NCBI GenBank assembly: GCA_043758205.1
Contig: JAYVNY010000107.1
Location: forward strand, 1-20,985
Length of the DNA: 20,985 nucleotides
Direction: 5' to 3'
Source: JANNGC01 sp043758205
Lineage (GTDB): Bacteria > Verrucomicrobiota > Verrucomicrobiia > Limisphaerales > SIBH01
The position numbers were made by a program, and so were the translations under genes. The notes below the pieces were generated by a model. That model did no database searches and was not told the DNA's origin. It saw only the letters and a program-made list of their open reading frames with translations. Each line of letters begins with the position of its first letter. Positions within the stretch are counted from its first letter, which is position 1. Positions 7,861 through 17,387 of this stretch are shown here, piece after piece.

Positions 7861-8499
7861 GGATTCTTCGGGCTGCGGTTCGTTGTCCGTCGCTTCTGAT
7901 TCGGCGGTGGCGTTCGCGGCCTTTTTCTCGGCGGCGGACTCCATGCGCTCGGAGACTTTCATCGCGGCGGCGAAAAGCGCGGTGAAGAGGCCGGAACTCA
8001 GCAGTGTGTTGCGGAAGAACATCCAGGTGCCGGGCCAGCTGCCCGTGCCCAGCGTCATGGCCAGCACCCAACTGTCCCAGGTGTGTTGATACTCGCCGTT
8101 GCCAAAGGGGTTGAAGAACCACGCCGCCGTGTTGGTGATCACGTAGAACAAGATGGCGCTGAACAGCCCGCCGCCGACCATCGAAAGGAAATTCGCGTTC
8201 GGCTTGAAGCAGCGACCGAGCACAAAAATCGCCGCGTAAGCCGCGTAGTTCATCAGTTGGTAAATCTGAAACCCATCCCACCCGCGCGGACGATAGTAGA
8301 AATAATTCAGCACGATGTCGGTGAGCGCCATGATCACGAGCGGCACCCACCAGCCCAGCCGGTTGCGGAAGAAAACGCCCGCGCAAAAGACGAGCGCGTA
8401 GGCGGCGCTGAAGTTCGGCGGCATGAGTCCGGGCCAGCGCGTGATCGCAAAAACGATCATCAGCACCACCGGCAGCCACACATTGCGCTTCTCAGGCAT
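7852..8499 (-). CDS. DUF6580-like multi-spanning membrane protein
   Basis: Seen: 215 residues with about five to six hydrophobic helices (near 8-20, 33-45, 49-68, 82-95, 103-126, 166-182), a PPNFSAAYALVFCAGVFF segment after the first helix, and a long charged Glu/Ala/Lys-rich cytosolic tail from about 185. Known: the arrangement PxNF..xxAL.LF.G..F, then PL..M...D, is what I recall of DUF6580, a putative transporter component resembling ECF-type S components. No substrate can be inferred. It starts at ATG 8499, divergent from the pseudouridine synthase gene, with a palindromic element between them. Confidence 0.7.
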   Translation of the reverse strand: MPEKRNVWLPVVLMIVFAITRWPGLMPPNFSAAYALVFCAGVFFRNRLGWWVPLVIMALTDIVLNYFYYRPRGWDGFQIYQLMNYAAYAAIFVLGRCFKPNANFLSMVGGGLFSAILFYVITNTAAWFFNPFGNGEYQHTWDSWVLAMTLGTGSWPGTWMFFRNTLLSSGLFTALFAAAMKVSERMESAAEKKAANATAESEATDNEPQPEESKA

Positions 8500-8549
8500 C
8501 GGGGCCGGATGCTACGCCAGCGCGGCGTGCTGACAAGGGATTCAAACAG

Positions 8550-8646
8550 CGGAGCGCGGACCGCCGAGTCCGCGGGTTCATGCTGTCGGCTAAGCGGTCA
8601 TCGTTTGGTGACAAATGATCGTGCGGACTCGGCGGCCCGCGCTCCG
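8550..8646. repeat. 24-bp inverted-repeat element in the divergent intergenic region
   Basis: Arms at 8550-8573 and 8623-8646 are reverse complements over 24 bp with one mismatch (left arm begins CGGAGCGCGGACCGCCGAGT). The spacer is 49 bases and contains a further 8-bp hairpin (8600-8619, loop GTGA, one G-T pair). The geometry is almost the same as the element at 6402 although the arm sequence differs. It fills most of the space between the DUF6580-like gene and the pseudouridine synthase gene. Confidence 0.85.
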
Positions 8647-8653
8647 ACAAACT

Positions 8654-9367
8654 GTGAACGATCTCTTTGAAGTCATCCACGAGGACGCCGACTTGCTGGT
8701 GGTGAACAAGCCGGCGGGACTGGTCTGTCATCCGACGAAGACGGACGAACGCTCCAGCCTCATCGGGCGCGTGCGGCTGCACCTGGGCAGCGGCGAGGGG
8801 CGGCTCGTGAACCGGCTCGACCGCGAGACGAGCGGGCTGGTGCTGATCGCGAAGTCCGGTTCCGTGGCCGGTGAACTGGGCAAATTGATCGAGCGCAATG
8901 CGGTGCGGAAAGAATATGTCGCCATCGTTCACGGCTTGGTGGCCGGCGAGGAACTCACCATCGAAGCGCCGCTCGGCAAGGACGACTACAGCGTTGTGGC
9001 CGTGAAAGATTGCGTGCGCGCCGACGGCTCGGCCTCGCAGACGCACGCGCGGGTCGAACGACGATTCACACGCGAGGGTGGCGAATTCACGCAACTGCAC
9101 GTCGAGCCGCGCACGGGCCGCAAACACCAAATCCGCATTCACCTCGCGCACGCCGGTCATCCGATTGTGGGCGACAAGATTTACGGCGGGGACGAGGAGA
9201 TTTACCTGCGCTTGGTGCGGGGCGAAATGACCGAGGCGGATCGGGCGCGGATGATTTTGAAAAACCATGCGTTACACGCGGCGCGCTTGAGCTTTCGCTG
9301 GCGGGAACAGGACTGGAGTTTTGCCGCCGCGCCCACGGAAGAGTTCCAAAAATTCCGGCGGCCGTGA
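8654..9367 (+). CDS. RluA-family RNA pseudouridine synthase
   Basis: Converts specific uridines in rRNA or tRNA to pseudouridine; the target cannot be read. Seen: about 237 residues without an S4 domain, as in the short RluA/RluC-like group. It opens DLLVVNKPAGLVCHP and carries RLDRETSGLVLIAKS with the catalytic Asp, then EPRTGRKHQIRIHLAHAGHPIVGDKIYG, the conserved C-terminal motif. Odd: the usual HRLD is NRLD here. Start choice: the frame also has an ATG at 8615, but that lies in the 8550-8646 repeat and would encode repeat-derived residues, so the GTG at 8654 is preferred; neither has a strong ribosome-binding site. The stop is followed by a hairpin and then the sdh promoter. Confidence 0.92.
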   Translation: MNDLFEVIHEDADLLVVNKPAGLVCHPTKTDERSSLIGRVRLHLGSGEGRLVNRLDRETSGLVLIAKSGSVAGELGKLIERNAVRKEYVAIVHGLVAGEELTIEAPLGKDDYSVVAVKDCVRADGSASQTHARVERRFTREGGEFTQLHVEPRTGRKHQIRIHLAHAGHPIVGDKIYGGDEEIYLRLVRGEMTEADRARMILKNHALHAARLSFRWREQDWSFAAAPTEEFQKFRRP

Positions 9368-9373
9368 ACGAAG

Positions 9374-9395
9374 GCGGCTCGGCCTGGCGAGCCGC
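9374..9395 (+). terminator. Hairpin after the pseudouridine synthase gene
   Basis: GCGGCTCG and CGAGCCGC pair perfectly (8 bp) over a six-base loop, seven bases after the stop codon. No T-run follows, so termination is only suggested. It may instead belong to the same class of GC-rich hairpins seen at 7256-7353. Confidence 0.4.
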
Positions 9396-9399
9396 ACCG

Positions 9400-9428
9400 T
9401 TGACGTTCACGCCGCGCGCTTTTAATTT
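9400..9428 (+). promoter_or_regulatory. Sigma70-like promoter of the sdh operon
   Basis: TTGACG (9400-9405) is separated by exactly 17 bases from TAATTT (9423-9428), about 30 bases before the sdhC ATG. The -35 matches consensus in five of six bases, the spacing is ideal, and it lies directly after the hairpin at 9374-9395. Confidence 0.6.
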
Positions 9429-9457
9429 CCTGCCGTTCGCCGTTCGCGGCCAACTTC

Positions 9458-10234
9458 ATGAATCTTTTTTCGCGCGTCTGGAACTCAACGCTCGGCAAGA
9501 AATACATCATGGCCCTCACCGGGGCCGCGCTGTTTCTCTTCGTCGTCGGGCATCTCGTCGGCAATCTGCAAGTCTTCGGCCCGCCGGAGATGATCAACGC
9601 CTACGCCCACTTCCTGAAATCCACGCCCGAGCTGCTCTGGGGCGCGCGCCTCGGGCTGCTCGTGATGGTCGCGCTGCACATCGCGGCAGCGGTCACGCTT
9701 TCGGCGCAAAACAAGGCGGCGCGTCCTGAGCCTTACGCGGGCAAGGCGGCCTACGGTTCAACCGCCGCATCGCGTTACATGCTGGTCAGCGGTTTGGTCA
9801 TCGCGGCGTTCGTCGTCTATCACCTCGCACACTTCACCGCGCTGCTGCCGGGCATCAATGGCGTCGGCGACTTCCGCAAACTCACCACGGTGCTGCACGG
9901 CGAGACGGTGCCCGATGTCTATGCGACGATGGTGCTGGGCTTCCAGGTTTGGTGGGTCGTGCTGTTTTACCTTGTCGCGCAGGCGTTGCTCTTCATGCAC
10001 CTCGGTCACGGCGTGTCTTCGATGTTTCAATCGCTCGGCTTCCGCAATCACGTCTGGTGGCCGCGCATTCAACTGCTCGCCAAAGTGGCCAGCCTCGCGA
10101 TTTTTATCGGCTACGCGGCGATTGCCGTCGGACTGTTTATGAAAGTGGGCATTGATTCGGATTACGTGGAGAACAAGAAGCGCGAAGCACAATCCACCGT
10201 CGTGTCCGCGACGGCGGGAAAGGAGGCGAAGTAA
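9458..10234 (+). CDS. sdhC: Succinate dehydrogenase/fumarate reductase cytochrome b subunit
   Basis: Membrane anchor that holds haem and the quinone site of complex II. Seen: 258 residues with five hydrophobic helices (about 17-36, 62-82, 107-127, 155-180, 207-230) and histidines inside or beside helices (H32, H74, H122/H125, H181/H184) as expected for a di-haem cytochrome. Known: a single five-helix subunit is the type B anchor (TIGR02046) of Bacillus, Wolinella, Bacteroidetes and Chlamydiae, usually working with menaquinone. No sdhD is present, consistent with this type. It is first in the operon, one base ahead of sdhA. Confidence 0.95.
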   Translation: MNLFSRVWNSTLGKKYIMALTGAALFLFVVGHLVGNLQVFGPPEMINAYAHFLKSTPELLWGARLGLLVMVALHIAAAVTLSAQNKAARPEPYAGKAAYGSTAASRYMLVSGLVIAAFVVYHLAHFTALLPGINGVGDFRKLTTVLHGETVPDVYATMVLGFQVWWVVLFYLVAQALLFMHLGHGVSSMFQSLGFRNHVWWPRIQLLAKVASLAIFIGYAAIAVGLFMKVGIDSDYVENKKREAQSTVVSATAGKEAK

Positions 10235-10235
10235 C

Positions 10236-12197
<1,962 letters not shown>

Positions 12198-12205
12198 CGG
12201 CGAAA

Positions 12206-12234
12206 GGTACAGATCACAATTTGTGATCTGTACC
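12206..12234. repeat. 29-bp palindrome, first copy
   Basis: Perfect 14-bp arms around a single central T: the left arm reads GGTACAGATCACAA and the right arm is its reverse complement. It lies nine bases after the sdhA stop codon. The same 13-bp arm recurs at 12292-12318, so this is a repeated unit and not a chance palindrome. Confidence 0.95.
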
Positions 12235-12291
12235 CGGAATCCGAAGCGCACAAAACCCTTGAAAACAAAGCTGAAATGGAAAGGAGCCAAA

Positions 12292-12318
12292 GTACAGATC
12301 ACAAATTGTGATCTGTAC
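12292..12318. repeat. 27-bp palindrome, second copy
   Basis: Perfect 13-bp arms (GTACAGATCACAA and its reverse complement) around a single central A. It is the exact reverse complement of the core of the copy at 12206. It ends eight bases before the GTG start of the ORF6N gene. As DNA it would be a good operator for a dimer; as RNA it would form a hairpin next to the start codon. Confidence 0.95.
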
Positions 12319-12326
12319 CCGCGCGC

Positions 12327-12925
12327 GTGAGCACTCGGAACACATCCCGGAACACATCCCGGAAGACATCCCGGACGCCGGCCCGCGTGGCCATTCCCGA
12401 GGCGCGCATCACGCGCATAATTGTGCTCGTGCGCGGCCAGAAGGTGCTGCTCGACCGCGATCTCGCGGTCCTCTACGGCGTGGACACCCGGACGCTGAAC
12501 CAGGCGGTCAAGCGCCACCGGGGCCGGTTCCCGGAAGACTTCATGCTCGAACTGGGCCGGAAGGATATTCACGGCCTGGCCGCGCTGACTGATGATCCGC
12601 AGTTAAAAAAAGTGCGCGCGGTGAACGCCTTCACCGAGCAAGGCGTGGCCATGCTTTCCGGCGTGCTCAACAGTCCGCGCGCCGTGCAGGTCCACATCGC
12701 CATCATGCGCGCCTTCGTGCAACTCCGGCAGTTGCTCAACACGCACGCCGACCTGGCTCGTAAGTTGGCCGCGCTGGAGGACAAGTACGACAAGCAATTC
12801 AAAGAAATCTTCGAGGCTATCCGCGAATTGATGGCCGCACCCCCGCCGCTGACCGGCGGCGAGATGGGATTTCACACGTTGATGCCGCGCAAAATTGCGA
12901 AGCACAGCTCACGCAAACAATTGTC

Positions 12926-12929
<4 letters not shown>
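12327..12929 (+). CDS. ORF6N-domain DNA-binding protein inside the sdh operon
   Basis: Seen: 200 residues from GTG 12327; an in-frame stop in the palindrome blocks any earlier start, and GTG 12387 (residue 21) is an alternative. ORF6N core at about 28-135: VRGQKVLLDRDLAVLYGVDT, LNQAVKRHRGRFPEDFMLEL, AFTEQGVAMLSGVLNSPRAV, IMRAFVQLRQLL. Then a charged helix (about 140-168) that may form a coiled coil, and GFHT near 181-184, where such proteins usually end. The remaining 16 or so residues look like read-through to sdhB. Known: ORF6N is a phage/plasmid-type DNA-binding domain related to KilA-N/Bro-N; the chromosomal copies have no settled function. It sits between sdhA and sdhB and overlaps sdhB by ATGA. 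The first 20 residues include a tandem repeat. Confidence 0.9.
12336..12371. repeat. Three 12-bp direct tandem repeats at the start of the ORF6N gene
   Basis: The unit CGGAACACATCC occurs twice exactly and a third time with one change (12336-12347, 12348-12359, 12360-12371). It is in frame and encodes RNTS, RNTS, RKTS. Because the unit is a multiple of three, copy-number change would not break the frame. It lies before the conserved domain and may be untranslated if GTG 12387 is the real start. Confidence 0.85.
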
Positions 12930-13698
<769 letters not shown>

Positions 13699-13702
<4 letters not shown>

Positions 13703-13725
13703 TTTCTTCACGCGGCGGAAATCAG
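13699..13725 (+). terminator. Hairpin at the end of the sdh operon
   Basis: CTGATTTC and GAAATCAG form a perfect 8-bp stem over an 11-base loop, and the left arm contains the sdhB stop codon. No T-run follows, so it may act with Rho or stabilise the message end. Confidence 0.4.
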
Positions 13726-13762
13726 AATTCCCCATCGGTCCGGCTTCGCGTAAGTTGGGGGC

Positions 13763-14161
13763 ATGAATTCGGAACCCGGACCAGGCGAACTGCCGCCCGT
13801 TCCCGTGCGACTCCGCCGCTACGAAGAGCCGCCGGTTCTGCCGCGCCGTAAATTCTGGCTGCACCCCGCGAGCGGGCTGTTGATTCTCGGCGTGGACTGG
13901 CTGCTCTTCGCGCCCGAAGCCATGACCGGCGGGGCCGCAGCGCTCATCACTTCACCGCTGGCTTTCCTGATTGTTACGCCCGGCGTGTTTCTGATTCAAC
14001 GCCGCCGCAACCATGATTCTTTCCGCGCCGCTCTCTTGAAGGCGCTGCTCGGCGGCTTCGTGGCGGCCATTCCCACGAGCATCGGGGGGACGATACTCGG
14101 CACGCTCGTGCTGACGCTTTCAGGTTTGTCCGCGTGGAACCGGCGGCGTCCGAGCGGCTAA
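13763..14161 (+). CDS. Small hypothetical membrane protein
   Basis: I do not recognise a named family. Seen: 132 residues. A proline-rich, basic N-terminus (1-30) is followed by three hydrophobic helices at about 33-50, 57-78 and 95-122, with an RRRNHDS loop between the second and third. Basic residues flank the helices. The composition matches the surrounding genes. It starts at ATG 13763, about 60 bases after sdhB, and ends one base before the convergent helicase gene. It could be transcribed by read-through from sdh, but nothing ties it to complex II. Confidence 0.72.
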   Translation: MNSEPGPGELPPVPVRLRRYEEPPVLPRRKFWLHPASGLLILGVDWLLFAPEAMTGGAAALITSPLAFLIVTPGVFLIQRRRNHDSFRAALLKALLGGFVAAIPTSIGGTILGTLVLTLSGLSAWNRRRPSG

Positions 14162-14162
14162 A

Positions 14163-16178
14163 TCAGCCGTAAGTCCGCAAATTCCACACGTCGATCAACT
14201 CCGGCGAAATCTCCTTCAGGAAACGCGAGGGCATTTGCATGGCATCACCGCCGTAAGCCTGCATGGCGCGCAGAAGCGGGTAGCTGAGATACAGTTCGTC
14301 GCGCGCGCGGGTGATGGCGACGTAGAAAAGGCGGCGCTCCTCCTCCTCGCCTTCGACGGATTCGCTGGAACGCGACGACGGAAACATTCCGTCGCACAGC
14401 ATGATTACGAACACCACGTCGAACTCCAGCCCCTTGGCCTGATGAATGGTGGAGAGGCGCAACTGTTCGTCGTCGTTGGTCTTCTTGTTTTGGTCGTCGG
14501 CCTCGATGTTGGTGAGCAACGAAAGCTGCGTGAGAAATTCCTCCGTGGATTGAAAGGTGCGCGCGAAGCTGGCGAGTTGTTCCAGGTCTTCCAGGCGGTT
14601 GCGGTAGTTGGCGAAGTTTTCCTGCAAGTAATCCTCGTAGCCGGCTTCGACCACCATGCGGATCATTTCCCACGGCTGGGCGCGCACCGGCTCGGCTTCG
14701 AGCTGCGAAAGCGTGATGGCAAACTGCGCCCACGCCTTCTCGGCCTTCTTCGGCACGGCCTTCGCACAGCCTTGGACCGCCGCCGCCAGCGGACTTTGGA
14801 TCTTGGACTTTGGACCCTGGACTTCGGCCGCAAACTTCGCCCACAACTTCTCCGCGCCCTTCCCGCCAATGCCCGGCTGCATCATCGCGAGGCGCTTGAA
14901 CGAAAGCTCGTCCGTCGGATTCGTCACGAGCTTGAGATACGCGGCCACGTCCTTGATGTGCGCCTGCTCGAAGAAGCGGATGCCGCTCGTGATGCTGAAC
15001 GGGATGTTGCGCCGCGTGAGTTCCAGTTGCAGTTCGAGCGCGTGAAAGTGCGAACGGTAGAGCACCGCCATCTCGTTCATGCTGCGGCCTTCCTCGCGCA
15101 ACTCCAGCACGCGCTGCGCGATGAAAGTGGCCTGCTGGCTCGCGTCGCCGCAGGCCACGAGCACGGGCTTCTGGCCGGACTTCTTTGCAGCGGTGAGTTC
15201 CTTGCGGAACTGCTCGGTGTTCGCCGCGATGGCTGCGTTCGCCACGGACAGAATCTCCGGCGTGCTGCGGTAATTGACTTCGATCTTGTAGGTCTTCGCG
15301 CTTTCGTAACGTTTCGGGAACTCGAGGATGTTGCGGAAGTTCGCGCCGCGCCAAGAGTAAATGCTCTGCGAATCGTCGCCCACCACCATCACGTTCCGGT
15401 GCTTCGCGCCGAGCAGATCGATGAGGTCGCTCTGGAGCTTGTTCGTGTCCTGATATTCATCCACGAGGATGAACTGGAAGCGGCGCTGGTAGCCCTCGCA
15501 AATTTCTGTCTGCTCGCGCAACAGCTTGAGCCAGAGTGCCAGCAAGTCGTCAAAGTCCATGACGTTCGCGGCGAGCTTGCGGTGCACGTAGCGCGCGGCG
15601 AGGTCAGCAATCTGCGGCGCGAGTGCGGCAAAGTAATCGTAATCCTGCGCGACCACTTCCGCGACGGAGCGATGCGTGTTCAGCGCCATCGAGATGATGT
15701 TGTTCACCACGTCGGCCTTGGGAAAACGCGTCGCCTTCACGTCAATTTCTGCCTCACCGATGCAGGCTTTCAGCAAGTCCGCAGAATCCTCGCGGTCAAG
15801 AATGTTGAAGTTCTGCCGGTAGCCCAACGCCTCCGCATGACGCCGCAAAACCCGCGCGCCGATGGAGTGAAACGTGCCGCCCCACAGCTCCGGCAAATCG
15901 CGTCCCAGCAACTCCGCGACACGCCGCATCATTTCCTTCGCGGCTTTGTTGGTGAACGTGAGGAGCAGAATGCGGTCGGCGGGAATACCCTGCTCCAGCA
16001 GATAGGCGACGCGGTAGGTGAGCGTGCGCGTCTTGCCCGAACCTGCGCCGGCGATGACGAGCGCCGGGCCGGGCAGCGCGGTCACGGCGGCGTGCTGCTG
16101 CTCGTTGAGTTCGCGCGCGTAGTCGATTTGCAGTTCGACCGGCGCGTGAAACGGTTGCAGCACATACTCGCGAGACAC
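14163..16178 (-). CDS. UvrD/PcrA/Rep-type superfamily 1 DNA helicase
   Basis: 3'-5' ATP-driven DNA unwinding in repair and replication restart. Seen: 671 residues from GTG 16178. NEQQHAAVTA Q-motif (25-34), Walker A GAGSGKT (44-50), LTFTNKAAKEMMRRV (73-87), GTFHSIGARVLRRH (101-114), VDEYQDTN (239-246), GDDSQSIYSWRGANF (267-281), then the HQAKGLEFDVVFV and RRLFYVAITRAR motifs in the C-terminal half. It is somewhat shorter than PcrA at the C-terminus. The frame extends to a TTG at 16226, but that part is a heptad repeat and not protein-like, so GTG 16178 is preferred. Odd: residues 452-463 (EVQGPKSKIQSP) are encoded by another heptad tract. pcrA versus uvrD cannot be decided. Confidence 0.95.
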   Translation of the reverse strand: MSREYVLQPFHAPVELQIDYARELNEQQHAAVTALPGPALVIAGAGSGKTRTLTYRVAYLLEQGIPADRILLLTFTNKAAKEMMRRVAELLGRDLPELWGGTFHSIGARVLRRHAEALGYRQNFNILDREDSADLLKACIGEAEIDVKATRFPKADVVNNIISMALNTHRSVAEVVAQDYDYFAALAPQIADLAARYVHRKLAANVMDFDDLLALWLKLLREQTEICEGYQRRFQFILVDEYQDTNKLQSDLIDLLGAKHRNVMVVGDDSQSIYSWRGANFRNILEFPKRYESAKTYKIEVNYRSTPEILSVANAAIAANTEQFRKELTAAKKSGQKPVLVACGDASQQATFIAQRVLELREEGRSMNEMAVLYRSHFHALELQLELTRRNIPFSITSGIRFFEQAHIKDVAAYLKLVTNPTDELSFKRLAMMQPGIGGKGAEKLWAKFAAEVQGPKSKIQSPLAAAVQGCAKAVPKKAEKAWAQFAITLSQLEAEPVRAQPWEMIRMVVEAGYEDYLQENFANYRNRLEDLEQLASFARTFQSTEEFLTQLSLLTNIEADDQNKKTNDDEQLRLSTIHQAKGLEFDVVFVIMLCDGMFPSSRSSESVEGEEEERRLFYVAITRARDELYLSYPLLRAMQAYGGDAMQMPSRFLKEISPELIDVWNLRTYG
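14791..14825. repeat. Heptad tandem repeat inside the helicase gene
   Basis: Five units of period seven on the plus strand: GGACTTT, GGATCTT, GGACTTT, GGACCCT, GGACTTC. The tract lies within the helicase coding sequence and encodes its residues 452-463 on the minus strand. Heptad tracts of this kind are known as short tandemly repeated sequences in cyanobacteria; their presence in verrucomicrobial genomes is recalled, not searched. Confidence 0.85.
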
Positions 16179-16190
16179 GTTGGCTAAATT

Positions 16191-16228
16191 CCGAAATCCA
16201 AATCCCAAACACCAAACAAATCCCAAAT
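16191..16228. repeat. Heptad tandem repeat just upstream of the helicase start
   Basis: Period-seven units on the plus strand: CCGAAAT, CCAAATC, CCAAACA, CCAAACA, AATCCCA. On the minus strand this reads as TTTGG-type heptads ending about 12 bases before the GTG start. It is the same style of repeat as 14791-14825 with a different unit, and it explains the spurious open frame upstream of the gene. Confidence 0.75.
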
Positions 16229-16233
16229 GACGT

Positions 16234-16257
16234 AAAGCGTTTCAGCAGCGACGCTTT
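16234..16257 (-). terminator. Weak hairpin after the PfkB-type kinase gene
   Basis: AAAGCGT and ACGCTTT pair perfectly (7 bp) over a 10-base loop, about 30 bases after the kinase stop codon on the minus strand. There is no T-run, so it is a tentative transcript end. Confidence 0.3.
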
Positions 16258-16285
16258 TGGAGTGCGATGGAACTCACCGAGTTTC

Positions 16286-17302
16286 CTATGGAAAAAGCAA
16301 CTTCTGCAAATCTTTCAACGTCGCCGTGCCCGTGGTGCCCAGTTGATGGATGACTACAGAAGCCGCAGCCATGGCCAGTTCAAGCGCCTCGCGCAAGGTC
16401 GCGCCTGCGGCCAGCGCAGCGGTGAGGTTGGCCGTTACCGCGTCGCCCGCACCCACGATGTCAATCTCGCCGTGCACGGGGAACGCCGGCACATGTTCCG
16501 CGTGCCCCCCCGCGTCCGCACCCACGATGCCGCGCTCGGCAAGGGTGACAAAGACGGGCCGCGTTTGCTGTCGCGCCAGCGCAGAAGTCGCAGCTAGAAC
16601 TGCCGACAGCTCAGAAAAAATTTTTCCCGTGAGCGCGGCGAGTTCGCGTTCGTTCATTTTGAACGCCACGGGCGGCCAGTTTTTTAACGAGCGGCGGCTG
16701 TCGGCGAGCATGAGTATTTCCGGTCGCGCCGTTGCCTGGAGTTTCACCGCTTCCAACAAGTCCTCCGTGACCACGCCGGTCTCCGCGACATCCACTTGAT
16801 CCATCAGAATCAAGGCATGGGCACGTTTCGAGACCATCTCGAAAGCATCGTTCAGAGCACGGCGCACCGTCTCGGGTGTGGGCGACCAGTTTTTGCTGTC
16901 GAGTCGGCTGAGTTCACGCGGTGCGCGGCCCGGTTCGAGGACGAGCGGCTTGCAATAGGTGAAGGTGCGGCGCGCGGGCGTTTGCAGGAAGTGACCGGCC
17001 TGCACGTCGCGCATTGCTTTCAAAGCCTCGAGCAGTTCATAGCCTTCGCCATCATTGCCACAGAAACCGACCGGCCATATTTCGCCAACACCGAGCGCGA
17101 CGAGGTTGTTGAGAATGGTCCCCGCCGCGCCGGGCTGGCTGCGGACGCGCACGACGTTGTGAACCGGGAGGCCGGTCTCGATGGATATCTCCGCGCGCGC
17201 CGGATCGATTTCGAGGTAGCGGTCTAGACAAAAGTCGCCGATGACGCCAAGGCGCAGCCGCTCGAACTCGCGGGTGATCTCTTCAAAGCGTTCGCGGTTC
17301 AT
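16286..17302 (-). CDS. PfkB-family sugar kinase, RfaE/HldE kinase-domain-like
   Basis: Transfers phosphate from ATP to a sugar or sugar phosphate. Seen: 338 residues from ATG 17302; a GTG at 17338 would add 12 unconvincing residues. LRLGVIGDFCLDRYLEID (17-34) is the N-terminal substrate strand as in the kinase domain of the heptose enzyme HldE. QPGAAGTILNNLVALG (57-72) matches PfkB signature 1. DIVGAGDAVTANL carries the anion hole and catalytic Asp (GAGD at 284-287). There is no nucleotidyltransferase domain, so this is not full HldE. It is last in a minus-strand cluster with a HAD phosphatase and a DHS-like protein, 85 bases after the latter. A phosphorylated-sugar route, possibly for surface polysaccharide, is inferred. 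Confidence 0.85.
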   Translation of the reverse strand: MNRERFEEITREFERLRLGVIGDFCLDRYLEIDPARAEISIETGLPVHNVVRVRSQPGAAGTILNNLVALGVGEIWPVGFCGNDGEGYELLEALKAMRDVQAGHFLQTPARRTFTYCKPLVLEPGRAPRELSRLDSKNWSPTPETVRRALNDAFEMVSKRAHALILMDQVDVAETGVVTEDLLEAVKLQATARPEILMLADSRRSLKNWPPVAFKMNERELAALTGKIFSELSAVLAATSALARQQTRPVFVTLAERGIVGADAGGHAEHVPAFPVHGEIDIVGAGDAVTANLTAALAAGATLREALELAMAAASVVIHQLGTTGTATLKDLQKLLFP

Positions 17303-17387
17303 AGGGAATAAGAGACTCGCGAAGGGGACGAAGGGCACGGAGAATTTTGTTTCTTTCGCCTGCTTCGCATTCTCCGCGAGACATGAT

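Noticed and set aside
10152..10235. Extended start of sdhA overlapping sdhC
   Set aside because: GGAGG before ATG 10236 and the normal SdhA N-terminus argue for the later start.
12206..12318. CRP/FNR-type binding sites
   Set aside because: The half-sites are oriented TCACAA-W-TTGTGA, the opposite of TGTGA-N6-TCACA, and the palindromes are much longer than a CRP or FNR site.
14235..16187. 650-codon open frame on the plus strand opposite the helicase
   Set aside because: It is the mirror of a clear helicase gene in high-GC DNA; its translation is Arg/His/Leu-rich with no recognisable domain.
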